In this document: positions 18,372-28,021 of the stretch, one piece after another
How positions within the stretch are numbered: the first letter of the stretch is position 1
How the letters are laid out: each line of letters starts with the position of its first letter
Source: an uncultured Eubacterium sp.
GTDB taxonomy: Bacteria; Bacillota; Clostridia; Lachnospirales; Lachnospiraceae
Direction of reading: 5' to 3'
Assembly (NCBI GenBank): GCA_910584595.1
Contig: CAJUBQ010000001.1
Location: 58,290 to 122,289, forward strand
Length of the DNA stretch: 64,000 bases
Notes under the pieces: generated by a model
Told to the model about the DNA's origin: nothing
Databases searched by the model: none
What the model saw: the letters and a program-made list of their open reading frames with translations, nothing else
Position numbers and translations under genes: made by a program

Positions 18372-20273
18372 TTATTTATTCTTCTTTTTCTTTACAATAA
18401 AATAATAAAGTGATGCAGTCAAAACTGCAAAGAATGCCAGTCCACCCCAGTTACCTAAATTAATTTTCTCTGAAAGATTAATGATATCTCCAAGAGACTC
18501 ATCTCCAATATTAATAATGGCGAATACCGCAAGCATAATTCCAATAAGACCTTCTCCTGCGATTAAACCTGAAGAATATAGAACACCATTTTCCACTTTT
18601 CTTTTACGTTCTTTTTCTGTTTCATTTTGTTTCTTCTCAAAATACAGCCTTACCAGACCACCTACAATCATTGGTGTGCTCAAATGAATCGGCAAATACA
18701 GTCCTACGGCAAATGGCAGCACCGGAATTCCAAGTATCTCTACTACGATAGCAATAAATACACCGGAAAATACAAGCGCCCAAGGAAGATTTCCATTCAT
18801 AACTCCTTCCACAACCATTTTCATTAACACTGCCTGTGGCGCCGGAAGCTGATCTGATCCGTAACGCCATGCCGCATTTAATAAATATAACACTCCACCA
18901 ATTGTAATTGCAGATGCAACAACGCCAATTAATTCGCCTATCTGCTGATTTTTTGGAGTAGAGCCAACTAAAAACCCTGTTTTCAAATCCTGAGAAGTAT
19001 CTCCGGAAATAGCTGCAATAATACATATAATAGATCCAATACTTATTGCAGTAACCATCCCTGTCATACCAATCATTCCTGTAGCTTTTAAAATCATCGT
19101 TGAAATAAGCAGTGTTGCAATTGCCATTCCGGATACCGGGTTATTAGAACTCCCGACAAGTCCTACCATACGGGAAGATACTGTAGCAAAAAAGAATCCA
19201 AAAATAATAATGATAATTGCTCCTAACAGATTTACCGGAATTGCCGGACACAGCCACATAAAAACAGCCATAACCCCAATGCCAATAAAAACAAAGTTCA
19301 TTGGAAGATCCTGTGTTGTACGATTGGATACTCCAGCTTTTGCACCAAATCCCTTTACTGCCTGACGAAATGTACGTACAATCAACGGTAAAGACTTAAT
19401 CAGACTCATAATACCGCCTGCTGCAACAGCTCCGGCTCCAATATAACGAATATAAGTATCCCATAATCCGGACGGATTAAGTTCACTGATCGCCTTTGTG
19501 CCGGGATAAATGACAGCATCTCTTCCAAACAGAGCAATAAGCGGCATAATTACAAACCATCCAAGCGTACCGCCCGCTAACAGATAAGAAGAAACCTTCG
19601 CGCCACAAATATAGCCGACGCCAAGAAGGGCCGGCAGTACATCCATACCAATTCCGGAACCTTTATAACTCTTAATCTCAAAATCAACTTCACTTGGGAA
19701 AATACATAAACCATCCGCAATAAACTTATAAACAGCAGAAATACCCAGGCCTAAAAATACGGTAGAAGCGCTTTCTCCACCTTCTTCACCAGCCATTAAT
19801 ACTTCTGCGCAGGCTTTTCCTTCCGGATATGGAAGTGTACCATGTTCCTGTACAATAAGAGCTGTACGCAATGGAATCATAAATAAAATACCAATCACAC
19901 CTCCGACAAATGCAATCAATGCAATCTCGATCAGAGAAGGAGTTTCCGTACCGCCTTCTGATGCCCACATAAATAAAGCCGGAAGTGTAAAAATAGCTCC
20001 TGCCGCCAAAGATTCACCGGCAGAACCAATTGTCTGCACAATATTGTTTTCCAAAATAGAGTCACGTCGTAAAATCTTGCGGATCACACCCATAGAGATA
20101 ACGGCTGCCGGAATAGATGCCGATACCGTCATTCCTACCCTTAGCCCTAAATACGCATTGGCGCCGCCAAAAAGTATGGCCAGCAAAATACCAAGCACAA
20201 CCGAAACCGGCGTAATCTCGGGCAATACCTTGTCCGCTGGTATATACGGCTTAAACTCTTTTGATTCATTCAT
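18372..20273 (-). CDS. OPT family oligopeptide transporter
   Basis: A 633-residue polytopic membrane protein of the oligopeptide transporter superfamily, proton-coupled importers of peptides or metal-peptide chelates. About 14-16 membrane helices are visible. The family signatures are near the N-terminus (FGGANAYLGLRVGMTVSASIP) and in the middle (YPEGKACAEVL; GDTSQDLKTGFLVGSTP). The start is placed at ATG 20273, behind AAGGAGGG; upstream codons of the longer frame lack a site. The bacterial OPT subfamily lacks a partner protein, which fits this single gene. The exact substrate cannot be predicted. Confidence 0.92.
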   Translation of the reverse strand: MNESKEFKPYIPADKVLPEITPVSVVLGILLAILFGGANAYLGLRVGMTVSASIPAAVISMGVIRKILRRDSILENNIVQTIGSAGESLAAGAIFTLPALFMWASEGGTETPSLIEIALIAFVGGVIGILFMIPLRTALIVQEHGTLPYPEGKACAEVLMAGEEGGESASTVFLGLGISAVYKFIADGLCIFPSEVDFEIKSYKGSGIGMDVLPALLGVGYICGAKVSSYLLAGGTLGWFVIMPLIALFGRDAVIYPGTKAISELNPSGLWDTYIRYIGAGAVAAGGIMSLIKSLPLIVRTFRQAVKGFGAKAGVSNRTTQDLPMNFVFIGIGVMAVFMWLCPAIPVNLLGAIIIIIFGFFFATVSSRMVGLVGSSNNPVSGMAIATLLISTMILKATGMIGMTGMVTAISIGSIICIIAAISGDTSQDLKTGFLVGSTPKNQQIGELIGVVASAITIGGVLYLLNAAWRYGSDQLPAPQAVLMKMVVEGVMNGNLPWALVFSGVFIAIVVEILGIPVLPFAVGLYLPIHLSTPMIVGGLVRLYFEKKQNETEKERKRKVENGVLYSSGLIAGEGLIGIMLAVFAIINIGDESLGDIINLSEKINLGNWGGLAFFAVLTASLYYFIVKKKKNK

Positions 20274-20380
20274 TTTAAATAAACCCTCCTTAATTTTTGA
20301 TCTTTTTCTATTATCCAATGAATTTTGACGCTTGTCAATTATATTGAAGAAAATTATCGAAATCTATTTAGGAATTTTTC

Positions 20381-20408
20381 TTGTATTTATGGAAAATTAT
20401 GGTATAAT
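20381..20408 (+). promoter_or_regulatory. Promoter of tRNA-Ser
   Basis: TTGTAT (20381-20386) and TATAAT (20403-20408) are 16 bases apart and lie about 35 bases before the tRNA. Confidence 0.65.
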
Positions 20409-20442
20409 CTTAATACAGCATTAATTTTCATTTATTTTTTAA

Positions 20443-20528
20443 GGAGAGTTGTCCGAGCGGTTTAAGGTGCGGCTCTCGAAAAGCCGTGTGCCTGATAAGC
20501 ACCGTGGGTTCGAATCCCATGCTCTCCG
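20443..20528 (+). tRNA. tRNA-Ser (anticodon CGA)
   Basis: An 86-base class II tRNA. The acceptor GGAGAGT pairs with GCTCTCC, and the anticodon loop CTCGAAA is closed by CGGCT/AGCCG. A long variable arm (GTGCCTGATAAGCAC) is followed by a T-arm with GGTTCGAATCC. CCA is not encoded. It reads UCG codons. Confidence 0.95.
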
Positions 20529-20584
20529 CTTGATGTACTGTACGTCAGTACAGTACTTTCTATTAATACATCCTACCTCCAATT

Positions 20585-20620
20585 TAAAAAAAGAGTTCTG
20601 TGTAAACAGAACTCTTTTTT
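20585..20620. terminator. Bidirectional terminator between tRNA-Ser and larB
   Basis: AAAAAAGAGTTCTG and CAGAACTCTTTTTT flank a TGTAAA loop, giving U-runs on both strands. It overlaps the last codon of larB. Confidence 0.85.
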
Positions 20621-21368
20621 ATTCGATACGCTCAGCAAGCCGATTGATCTGTGTTGCCATGTATCCGGCCCCATATCCATTATCTATATTTACAACCGCT
20701 ATCCCATTTGCACAGGAATTTATCATGGTAAGCAGTGCGGACAAACCATGCATCGAAGCTCCATATCCAATCGACGTCGGCACAGCAATCACAGGCTTAT
20801 CTACCAATCCTCCAATCACACTCGCCAATGCCCCTTCCATACCTGCTACAGCAATTACGCAATTTGCTCTTTGAATCATGTCTATATTTGCCAATAAACG
20901 ATGAAGTCCGCTGACACCAACATCATAAATGCGCTCTACTGCCGTACCAAAATATTCCGCTGTCTGTGCAGATTCTTCCGCCACTGGAATATCTGCTGTA
21001 CCTGCCGTACAAATTACCACTTTTCCTTTTCTCACCTTATCAGCCTTTTCAATTTTTATAATTCGAGAAATTGGATCATACGTTGTTTGTGGATAATTTT
21101 TTTTAATAAATTCATATTGCTCCAAAGATGCTCTTGTTCCAAATACTTCTCCATCCTGTTTGTATAATCTTCCGAAAATCTGCAGCAAATGCTCATCTGC
21201 TTTCCCACTGCAAAATATCACTTCAGCAAAACCAGAACGTATCTTTCTATGTGTATCTAACTTCGCATAACCCATTTCATCATATGGTTGTCTGCGAAAA
21301 TATTGCTCTGCATCTTCTATAGATAATTTGCCATCCTGCACTTTCTTTAAAATCTCTCTTGTTTCCAT
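20619..21368 (-). CDS. larB: Nickel-pincer cofactor biosynthesis protein LarB
   Basis: LarB carboxylates and hydrolyses nicotinic acid adenine dinucleotide in the synthesis of the nickel pincer nucleotide used by lactate racemase and relatives. The 249-residue protein has an N-terminal helical part and a C-terminal PurE-like domain. That domain shows CTAGTADIPVAEE, YDVGVSGLHRLL, AVAGMEGALASV, AVPTSIGYGAS and the closing NIDNGYGAGYMA. No larC or larE is nearby, so the pathway partners must be elsewhere or the protein acts differently. The stop lies inside the terminator shared with tRNA-Ser. Confidence 0.88.
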   Translation of the reverse strand: METREILKKVQDGKLSIEDAEQYFRRQPYDEMGYAKLDTHRKIRSGFAEVIFCSGKADEHLLQIFGRLYKQDGEVFGTRASLEQYEFIKKNYPQTTYDPISRIIKIEKADKVRKGKVVICTAGTADIPVAEESAQTAEYFGTAVERIYDVGVSGLHRLLANIDMIQRANCVIAVAGMEGALASVIGGLVDKPVIAVPTSIGYGASMHGLSALLTMINSCANGIAVVNIDNGYGAGYMATQINRLAERIE

Positions 21369-21443
21369 CCATTCTTCCCGCCATTTTCTTTATTTTTCGT
21401 TCTCCATCATTTCCTTTTACTTCGGCTCTTCGTTGCACAAAAA

Positions 21444-22100
21444 TTATAATTTACAATTTTCTAATAACCCTATCACTTTAGCTAAATGATCGGTACATCC
21501 ATACAATAATTTTTTCGTATCCTCATCCGGTTCACTTAAGTCCGGTATCATAACAGGGTATATTCCCGCACGATATGCTGATAAAATTCCATTCGGCGAA
21601 TCTTCCAATGCCATACATTCTGATGGATGTACATGCAGACGTGCCGCGGCTTCTAAATAAATATCCGGAGCCGGTTTACCATTTTGAACCATGGAAGCAC
21701 AAACAATCTGATCAAAGTATTTCAGTCGATCTAAAGAACCAAGATATTGTTTTGTTCGCTCCGGATCTGTTGCCGTTGCCACTGCAGTCAGATATTGATG
21801 TTCTTTTAAATAGTCGAGAAGCTCTCCAAGTCCTGGTTTTTCATCTAAACCATATGTATTTATATGCTGGTTCATCAATTGTATACGTCGCGTTCTTACT
21901 TTATAATAGTCAAAATCCTTTCCTATTTCAGCCTGGAGTTTCGGAATTGCATATTTCGCTGCCAGACTTCGAATACCAAGTATATGTTCTCTTTTTAAAT
22001 CATATCCATAATCATGTGCCGCCTCTAACCAGTATTTGACCAATAGTTTTTCTGTATCAATCATCAAACCATCCATATCAAATATCACTGCTTTTATCAT
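21444..22100 (-). CDS. HAD superfamily phosphatase/phosphomutase (beta-PGM-like)
   Basis: A 218-residue HAD hydrolase of subfamily IA with an alpha-helical cap. Motifs in order: I DMDGLMIDTE (nucleophile and acid Asp), II threonine in VATATD, III lysine in NGKPAPDIY, and IV ALEDSPNGILSA with the metal-binding Glu-Asp. The start is ATG 22100 after GGAGG, with 5 bases spacing; an earlier ATG at 22115 is upstream of that site. Sugar phosphates are the usual substrates of this subgroup, but the substrate is not determinable here. Confidence 0.85.
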   Translation of the reverse strand: MIKAVIFDMDGLMIDTEKLLVKYWLEAAHDYGYDLKREHILGIRSLAAKYAIPKLQAEIGKDFDYYKVRTRRIQLMNQHINTYGLDEKPGLGELLDYLKEHQYLTAVATATDPERTKQYLGSLDRLKYFDQIVCASMVQNGKPAPDIYLEAAARLHVHPSECMALEDSPNGILSAYRAGIYPVMIPDLSEPDEDTKKLLYGCTDHLAKVIGLLENCKL

Positions 22101-22162
22101 AAATTCCTCCATCATATTTATATATCTTACAAAGATATACTATATTTCAATTGTTATTTCAT

Positions 22163-22193
22163 AAAAAAAGCGGAGACATTTGTTGTCTCACGC
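22163..22193 (-). terminator. Terminator of the SRP RNA transcript
   Basis: The minus strand reads GCGTGAGACAACAAATGTCTCCGC followed by seven U. It lies about 100 bases downstream of the mature SRP RNA end and before the HAD gene. Confidence 0.8.
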
Positions 22194-22292
22194 ATTTTGA
22201 TACAATCATTTCATAAACTGCATTTCAATCATATTTTTTAATATTTCTTTTTTAATTTCTTTTCCGATACATTTCTTTTTACATACTTTTAT

Positions 22293-22551
22293 GGACATCC
22301 TGCTTTGAATCCCGACCCTAAACGTTACCCTGGCAGTTAACTCGGCTCAGGCTGCCTCACGGCACACAAGAGCTCTTGCTTAGTGCTGCTCCATTCCTGA
22401 CCTGACACGATTCACAAGTTCCTGTTGCGTGAGACCCAAACGTCAACGCCACTTACCAGGGGCTGCTTTACAATCTAAAGACCCGAGGCAGGATATGACC
22501 CCAGCTATAGCGGATTGCTGGTACAGGGCACCGCTAGCGCCCCGGCTGTCC
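22293..22551 (-). ncRNA. scr: Signal recognition particle RNA, large Alu-containing type
   Basis: About 259 nt. The conserved helix-8 core is visible on the minus strand as GTGTCAGGTCAGGAATGGAGCAGCAC, in which the asymmetric-loop elements GTCAGGTC, GGA and AGCAGC bind Ffh. The 5' end GGACAGCC pairs with the 3' end GGATGTCC, and the long 5' region matches the Alu domain found in Bacillus and Clostridia scRNA. A consensus promoter begins transcription right at GGACAG. It fills the gap between the HAD gene and the toxin-antitoxin pair. Confidence 0.93.
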
Positions 22552-22558
22552 AGAAATT

Positions 22559-22587
22559 ATTATATAGTGTTTTTTTTCAATTGTCAA
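22559..22587 (-). promoter_or_regulatory. Consensus sigma-A promoter of SRP RNA
   Basis: TTGACA (22587-22582) and TATAAT (22564-22559) are both perfect, with a 17-base spacer. The expected start falls 7 bases on, at the GGACAG 5' end. Confidence 0.92.
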
Positions 22588-22692
22588 ATTATTTTTCATG
22601 AGATAATGGCACAATCATCTACATTATGTTATAATTTTGTGATAATAAAACAATCTGTTCATACTGCAAAAACTAATATTAAGGAGGCATTT

Positions 22693-22974
22693 ATGCAGCC
22701 GGATGAAATTATCACTAAAATAGCCGGACTATGTTCAAAATACTCTGTTAACAAATGCATTTTATTTGGCTCCAGGGCAAAAGGCACTGCATTAGAAAGA
22801 AGCGACATAGATGTCGCTGTTTCCGGCGCTTCTGATTTTTATGCATTAGATGAAGAAGTACAAAATCTGCCAACACTTTTTACAATAGACCTGATTAACC
22901 TGGATACTTGTCGCAACACACTGTTATTGGAGGATATAAATAAATATGGAAAGAAAATTTATGAAAAGATTTGA
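22693..22974 (+). CDS. MNT-domain nucleotidyltransferase antitoxin (HI0073-like)
   Basis: A 93-residue minimal nucleotidyltransferase. The catalytic motif is FGSRAKGTALERSDIDVAV (about residues 25-43), with the GS turn and both metal-binding Asp residues, followed by a third acidic strand near TIDLINLD. In MNT/HEPN pairs this protein AMPylates or otherwise blocks its HEPN partner. The ATG at 22693 follows AAGGAGG. The next gene overlaps by 29 bases, as usual for this operon. A TATAAT at 22630-22635 with TGGCAC 17 bases before it is a possible promoter, divergent from the SRP RNA promoter. Confidence 0.85.
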   Translation: MQPDEIITKIAGLCSKYSVNKCILFGSRAKGTALERSDIDVAVSGASDFYALDEEVQNLPTLFTIDLINLDTCRNTLLLEDINKYGKKIYEKI

Positions 22975-23344
22975 ATCCTATAAACATTCTTTAGCTGCAC
23001 TCGCAGAAGCAAGAGAACGAAATATGGAAGATTCCTTTGTTTTAAGTGGAACAAGCGCAAAATTCAGTATTACCTTTGACCTTGCCTGGAAAACAATGAA
23101 AGATATTCTTATTGAATATTATTCCATCACAGATTTTGTTGCAGGTTCTCCACGAGAAGTTTTAAAAAAATCATTTCAGTCAAAAATGATTACCGGTGAT
23201 GAATGGATGCAAATGCTGGAAATTCGTAATCAACTGGCACATGACTATGATGGTGAAATAGTAAAAACACACTGTAATGCCATTGTTCAGATTTATATTG
23301 AAAAATTTAAAGAATTCCAACGATGGGTTGAAGATTTAGATTAA
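22946..23344 (+). CDS. HEPN-domain protein, toxin of MNT/HEPN pair (HI0074-like)
   Basis: A 132-residue all-helical HEPN protein of the nucleotidyltransferase substrate-binding (HI0074) type. The RNase signature Rx4-6H is intact: RNQLAHDY at about residues 103-110. Helices with FDLAWKTMKDILIEYY and a terminal FKEFQRWVEDLD match the family. Active members cleave RNA, often tRNA, and are held in check by the MNT partner. An in-frame ATG at 22961, with GGAAAG before it, is an alternative start. Followed by a palindromic repeat, not another gene. Confidence 0.85.
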   Translation: MERKFMKRFESYKHSLAALAEARERNMEDSFVLSGTSAKFSITFDLAWKTMKDILIEYYSITDFVAGSPREVLKKSFQSKMITGDEWMQMLEIRNQLAHDYDGEIVKTHCNAIVQIYIEKFKEFQRWVEDLD

Positions 23345-23403
23345 TATATGAAAAGCTTTCGTTAAGGAACTGTATGTAAATAACTTAAAGCAGTTGCGCA
23401 GGA

Positions 23404-23485
23404 TTTTTCTTCGAGGGCGCTGTTCAAAAATCAGGCGCATAGCGGGCTATGTAACTGATTTTTGAACAGTGCTATCGGAGAAAAA
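23404..23485. repeat. Palindromic intergenic repeat with about 31-bp imperfect arms
   Basis: The left arm (23404-23434) and right arm (23455-23485) are inverted copies, sharing TTTTTCT, CGCTGTTC or its CACTGTTC variant, and AAAAATCAG. The loop contains GCGCATAGCGGGCTATG. The arms end in T and A runs, so it could also terminate transcription from both sides. It looks like a small non-autonomous palindromic element. Confidence 0.65.
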
Positions 23486-23533
23486 GACAAGCAAATGGTT
23501 CAGGCGCATAGCGGGCTATATAACTGATTTTTT
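23433..23533 (+). repeat. Two direct copies of a 33-34-base unit
   Basis: TCAGGCGCATAGCGGGCTAT followed by GTAACTGATTTTT occurs at 23431-23463, and again with one change (TATAACTGATTTTTT) at 23500-23533. The first copy is the loop and start of the right arm of the palindrome, so the second looks like a half-element. Confidence 0.6.
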
Positions 23534-23534
23534 A

Positions 23535-24415
23535 ATTTCGTTTCTGTTTACCATATTATTTTAATTAAGCGGATAAAATATACATATTTTTCTTTTTTAT
23601 AAAATCGTACATATCTTATATAGACCACTTTTTTCTTTTAAAATAGCTTACTTCCCTAATCTGCTAATATTAATTATCATCTTAAGATATTTTTATTCAT
23701 TGATCTATATTTTCATTTTTTCTTCATTTTTTCTGCTTTATTTATTTTACTACAATCATTTATTTATAATCTGTTATTTTTTTCTCTTCGCTCAAATTAA
23801 TGTAATTTTTTCTCATAAAAATCATTATTATCTTACACACTTAATTTATGCGATTTTTCGTATAATTATCTGTAAATTTTTATTATATGAATAATTACAT
23901 TTATTGTATTTTATTTTATCATTATTTAATTTACATATTCTCCTTTTAAAATTGAGAAATATTTTATATACTCAAAATAAATTTAATATTATAAATTTAA
24001 TATTTTTAAAAAATTTGTTACCTAAAAAAATTTCAAAAAATATTTATTGATTTCTCAATTTTATAAGAATACCCAAATATTTTCATAAATATGCAAATAT
24101 ATTCATTAATTATATTTATAAATCAAATTTATCATCTATGTAATATGATATTTTTATTAATTTAAAAAATGTAAGATATTTATATCCTGCTTTCTAAAAT
24201 ACATCTATTTGAAGTCATCTTTTTATAAATTTTTAAACATTTTGTTTCTCTTATTATTTCAAATAAAATCTTATAAAGAATTCATTATCTTAGAATATAT
24301 TTAATATTTATACTCTCTATTATGTTCGATTATTAAAATTTTAAGCTAAATCATACTTATCCACACGATATAAATAAATAATAAACATTTTCAACATCAT
24401 ATATAGGATTTCCAC
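23535..24415. other. Very AT-rich gene-free stretch
   Basis: About 880 bases between the repeat and the flagellin terminator, made almost only of A and T with long homopolymer-like runs. No frame here has a credible ribosome site or protein-like composition, and no RNA gene is recognisable. Several TATAAT-like strings occur, as expected by chance. It separates convergent genes. Confidence 0.7.
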
Positions 24416-24417
24416 AA

Positions 24418-24463
24418 CAAAAAACATGGGAAACCATTTCATAAAATAATGGTCTTCCCATGT
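24418..24463 (-). terminator. Flagellin gene terminator
   Basis: The minus strand reads ACATGGGAAGACCATT, a loop, then AATGGTTTCCCATGT and a U-run. It begins 19 bases after the flagellin stop. Confidence 0.9.
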
Positions 24464-24481
24464 CTGATTTTACCCGATCTG

Positions 24482-25792
24482 CTATGCTAATAAAGATGCA
24501 ACTCCATCATTTATTTGATTTGTCTGCGCAAGCATCACCTGGCCAAATTGCTCTAAAATCTTATTTTTTGAGTAATTTACCATCTCTTCCGCCATATCTG
24601 TATCTCTTAATTTGCTTTCTGACCTTTGTGCATTTTCAGCAGCATTATCAACGGACGACATTGCTTTCTCAAGCCGATTTTGCATGGCACCCAAATAAGC
24701 CCTGTATTCAGACAAATTATCAATCGCATTCTGAACAGAATCCATTGTTTTTCCGGCATTTTCGTAAGAATCAACTTCCATTCTTCCAAGTCCTAATGTT
24801 CCTGAATTAATTGTCCTTAATTTTAATGTTATTTCCTGATATGGTCTGTCATTTACCTGAAGATGATAATCTTGTTCCAGCTTAAGCATATCATTTGCCA
24901 TAATTAAACCCATATTCGGATTATATGGCGGCTGACTATAAGTAGAATAAAATATCATTTGAGATCCGCTGACACTTACGCCATTTGCGTGTCCGATAAG
25001 TACATCCTGACCATTTCCGCCCATATTTGCCTGCACACTGTTTACCAAATCAAAAATTTTGTCAACGATATCTTTCCCATTTGTGATATTTGCATCTTTC
25101 ACACCTATATCCACCAAAATATTATCATGTCCATCTACAGGATTATTAATACTTGAAGATGTCTGATTTGAAAATTGAAATACAAACTTTTGAGAACAAT
25201 TATCCGAACATGTAACTGTAAATCTTTTTCCAATCAACTCTTCTTTATTATTCACATTAACATTTTTAAAATCCAATGTTTTTCCATATACAGATGTATG
25301 ATTTGGAATATTCGTAAAAAGATCTTCCATAATTACATCCGAATAATCATCTGCATCTATTTCAACTAACTGTTTCATCCATAAAATACGGTGTGTATTA
25401 AACGTAGTATCTTTTGATGTACGATTTATCTCAGCTTTTAACTGCTGCAATTCTTTTTGAATCGCTTCTCTGTCTTCCTCTTTATTAATATCATTTGCTG
25501 CCTGCGTAGACAATTCATTCATTCGCTGAAGAATATCATGTACCTCAGCTAATGCTCCATCTGCAGTCTGAATTAAAGAAATTCCATCCTGAATATTTCT
25601 GGAAGCCTTATTTAATCCTCGAATCTGATATCTCATTTTCTCAGAAATCTGCAATCCGGCCGCGTCATCTGCAGAACGGTTAATTCGATATCCCGAAGAT
25701 AATTTTTCAGTTGATTTTTTCTTACCTTCAGATACAATTCCCAACTGCCTGTCAGTATTCATTGCCATTAAATTATGTGTAATTATTGCCAT
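24482..25792 (-). CDS. hag: Flagellin
   Basis: The filament protein, exported by the flagellar secretion system. In the 436-residue product the N-terminal D0/D1 (MAIITHNLMAMNTDRQLG; KSTEKLSSGYRINRSADDAA; LQRMNELSTQAAND) and C-terminal D1/D0 (NAAENAQRSESKLRDTDMAE; MLAQTNQINDGVASLLA) are well conserved. About 200 residues of variable outer domain lie between. The start at ATG 25792 fits AGAGGTG with 7 bases spacing. An upstream in-frame ATG at 25819 would add 9 residues that are not flagellin-like. It stands alone, away from the flg operon, with its own sigma-28-like promoter and terminator. Confidence 0.95.
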   Translation of the reverse strand: MAIITHNLMAMNTDRQLGIVSEGKKKSTEKLSSGYRINRSADDAAGLQISEKMRYQIRGLNKASRNIQDGISLIQTADGALAEVHDILQRMNELSTQAANDINKEEDREAIQKELQQLKAEINRTSKDTTFNTHRILWMKQLVEIDADDYSDVIMEDLFTNIPNHTSVYGKTLDFKNVNVNNKEELIGKRFTVTCSDNCSQKFVFQFSNQTSSSINNPVDGHDNILVDIGVKDANITNGKDIVDKIFDLVNSVQANMGGNGQDVLIGHANGVSVSGSQMIFYSTYSQPPYNPNMGLIMANDMLKLEQDYHLQVNDRPYQEITLKLRTINSGTLGLGRMEVDSYENAGKTMDSVQNAIDNLSEYRAYLGAMQNRLEKAMSSVDNAAENAQRSESKLRDTDMAEEMVNYSKNKILEQFGQVMLAQTNQINDGVASLLA

Positions 25793-25869
25793 ACCCATAC
25801 ACCTCTCATTTCCATTCATCTCTTCCGGCTAATATTCATTTCTTTCAAATCCCCTGAAAATATCTTCCT

Positions 25870-26050
25870 TCTATTAAAAAATTCTTTTAATTAAATATTT
25901 TCTTTCTACTAGAAATTTCCTTTGTATCAAAACATCATTTCTCTATTCCAAACACCATTTGCATGAAAAATCTTCTTATCTCTCTGTATGAAAACATATT
26001 CTTTCTGAATAGAAAAATTCTTTTAATTAAAATATTCTCTTTGATAGAAA
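25870..26050. repeat. Direct repeats in the flagellin leader
   Basis: A roughly 45-base unit containing ATTCTTTTAATTAAA followed by ATATTTTCT or ATATTCTCT and TAGAAA occurs at 25870-25914 and 26005-26050. Both lie in the about 260-base untranslated leader between promoter and start. No further gene is seen in this leader. Confidence 0.55.
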
Positions 26051-26082
26051 AAAATTTTGCCTGTATAAACTTCTCCATTATC

Positions 26083-26111
26083 TATTTCGACATGACCATA
26101 AAAAAACTTTA
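26083..26111 (-). promoter_or_regulatory. Sigma-28-like promoter of flagellin
   Basis: TAAAGTTT on the minus strand matches the sigma-28 -35 element exactly. After a 16-base gap from TAAA comes GTCGAAAT, a 6 of 8 match to GCCGATAT. The leader to the start codon would be about 290 bases. Confidence 0.6.
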
Positions 26112-26139
26112 GAAAAATATTTTATTTAGTTGTATAGCT

Positions 26140-26169
26140 AAAAATAGCTGGGATCTTCCCAGCTATTTT
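26140..26169 (-). terminator. atp operon terminator
   Basis: The minus strand reads AAAATAGCTGGGAAGATCCCAGCTATTTTT, directly after the atpC stop. A-runs on the other side make it work in both directions. Confidence 0.92.
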
Positions 26170-26171
26170 AA

Positions 26172-26579
26172 TTATTTTGCTATATCAATACGAACCAATG
26201 CTTTTTTCAAAGCAATTTCTGCACGCTTTATATCCAATCCGGCTTCTTTCATTTTTAATCGTCGCTCTGCACGCATTTTTGCCTCTTCTGCACGATTTCT
26301 GTCAATCTCATTCGGCCATTCAGCAACTTCTGCAAGAAGTGTTACTTTATCGCCCAATATTTCAGCAAAACCGGAATGCACTGCTGCCTTTTTTGAACTG
26401 CCTTCTTCTGTAATGGTCACGATTCCCGGTGCAAGTACCGCTGTCAAAGGAATATGGTTTTTATATACTCCTATGTCACCTTCCGTCGTTGTAAATTCAA
26501 TCATAGAAGCTTGCCCGGTATAAAACACACGTTCCGGTGTAATAATTTCTACTTGAAACAATTTATTTGCATCTGCCAT
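26172..26579 (-). CDS. atpC: ATP synthase F1 epsilon subunit
   Basis: The 135-residue epsilon subunit of the F1 central stalk, which couples rotation and can inhibit ATP hydrolysis. An N-terminal beta sandwich (FQVEIITPERVFYTGQASMI; GDIGVYKNHIPLTAVLAPG) is followed by a C-terminal two-helix hairpin (RAEEAKMRAERRLK). It is the last gene of the operon, 11 bases after atpD and directly before the terminator. Length is standard. Confidence 0.97.
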   Translation of the reverse strand: MADANKLFQVEIITPERVFYTGQASMIEFTTTEGDIGVYKNHIPLTAVLAPGIVTITEEGSSKKAAVHSGFAEILGDKVTLLAEVAEWPNEIDRNRAEEAKMRAERRLKMKEAGLDIKRAEIALKKALVRIDIAK

Positions 26580-26590
26580 AACGTCACCCC

Positions 26591-27985
<1,395 letters not shown>

Positions 27986-28021
27986 TTATCACTCCTTTTT
28001 CTATATATTCGCACAATATTT

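Noticed and set aside
22429..22692. Upstream extension of the MNT gene
   Set aside because: It runs through the SRP RNA and its promoter; the AAGGAGG-supported ATG at 22693 is the start.
23700..23894. A 64-codon frame rich in Phe, Tyr and Ile
   Set aside because: Composition simply reflects the AT-rich DNA; no ribosome site or conserved motif.
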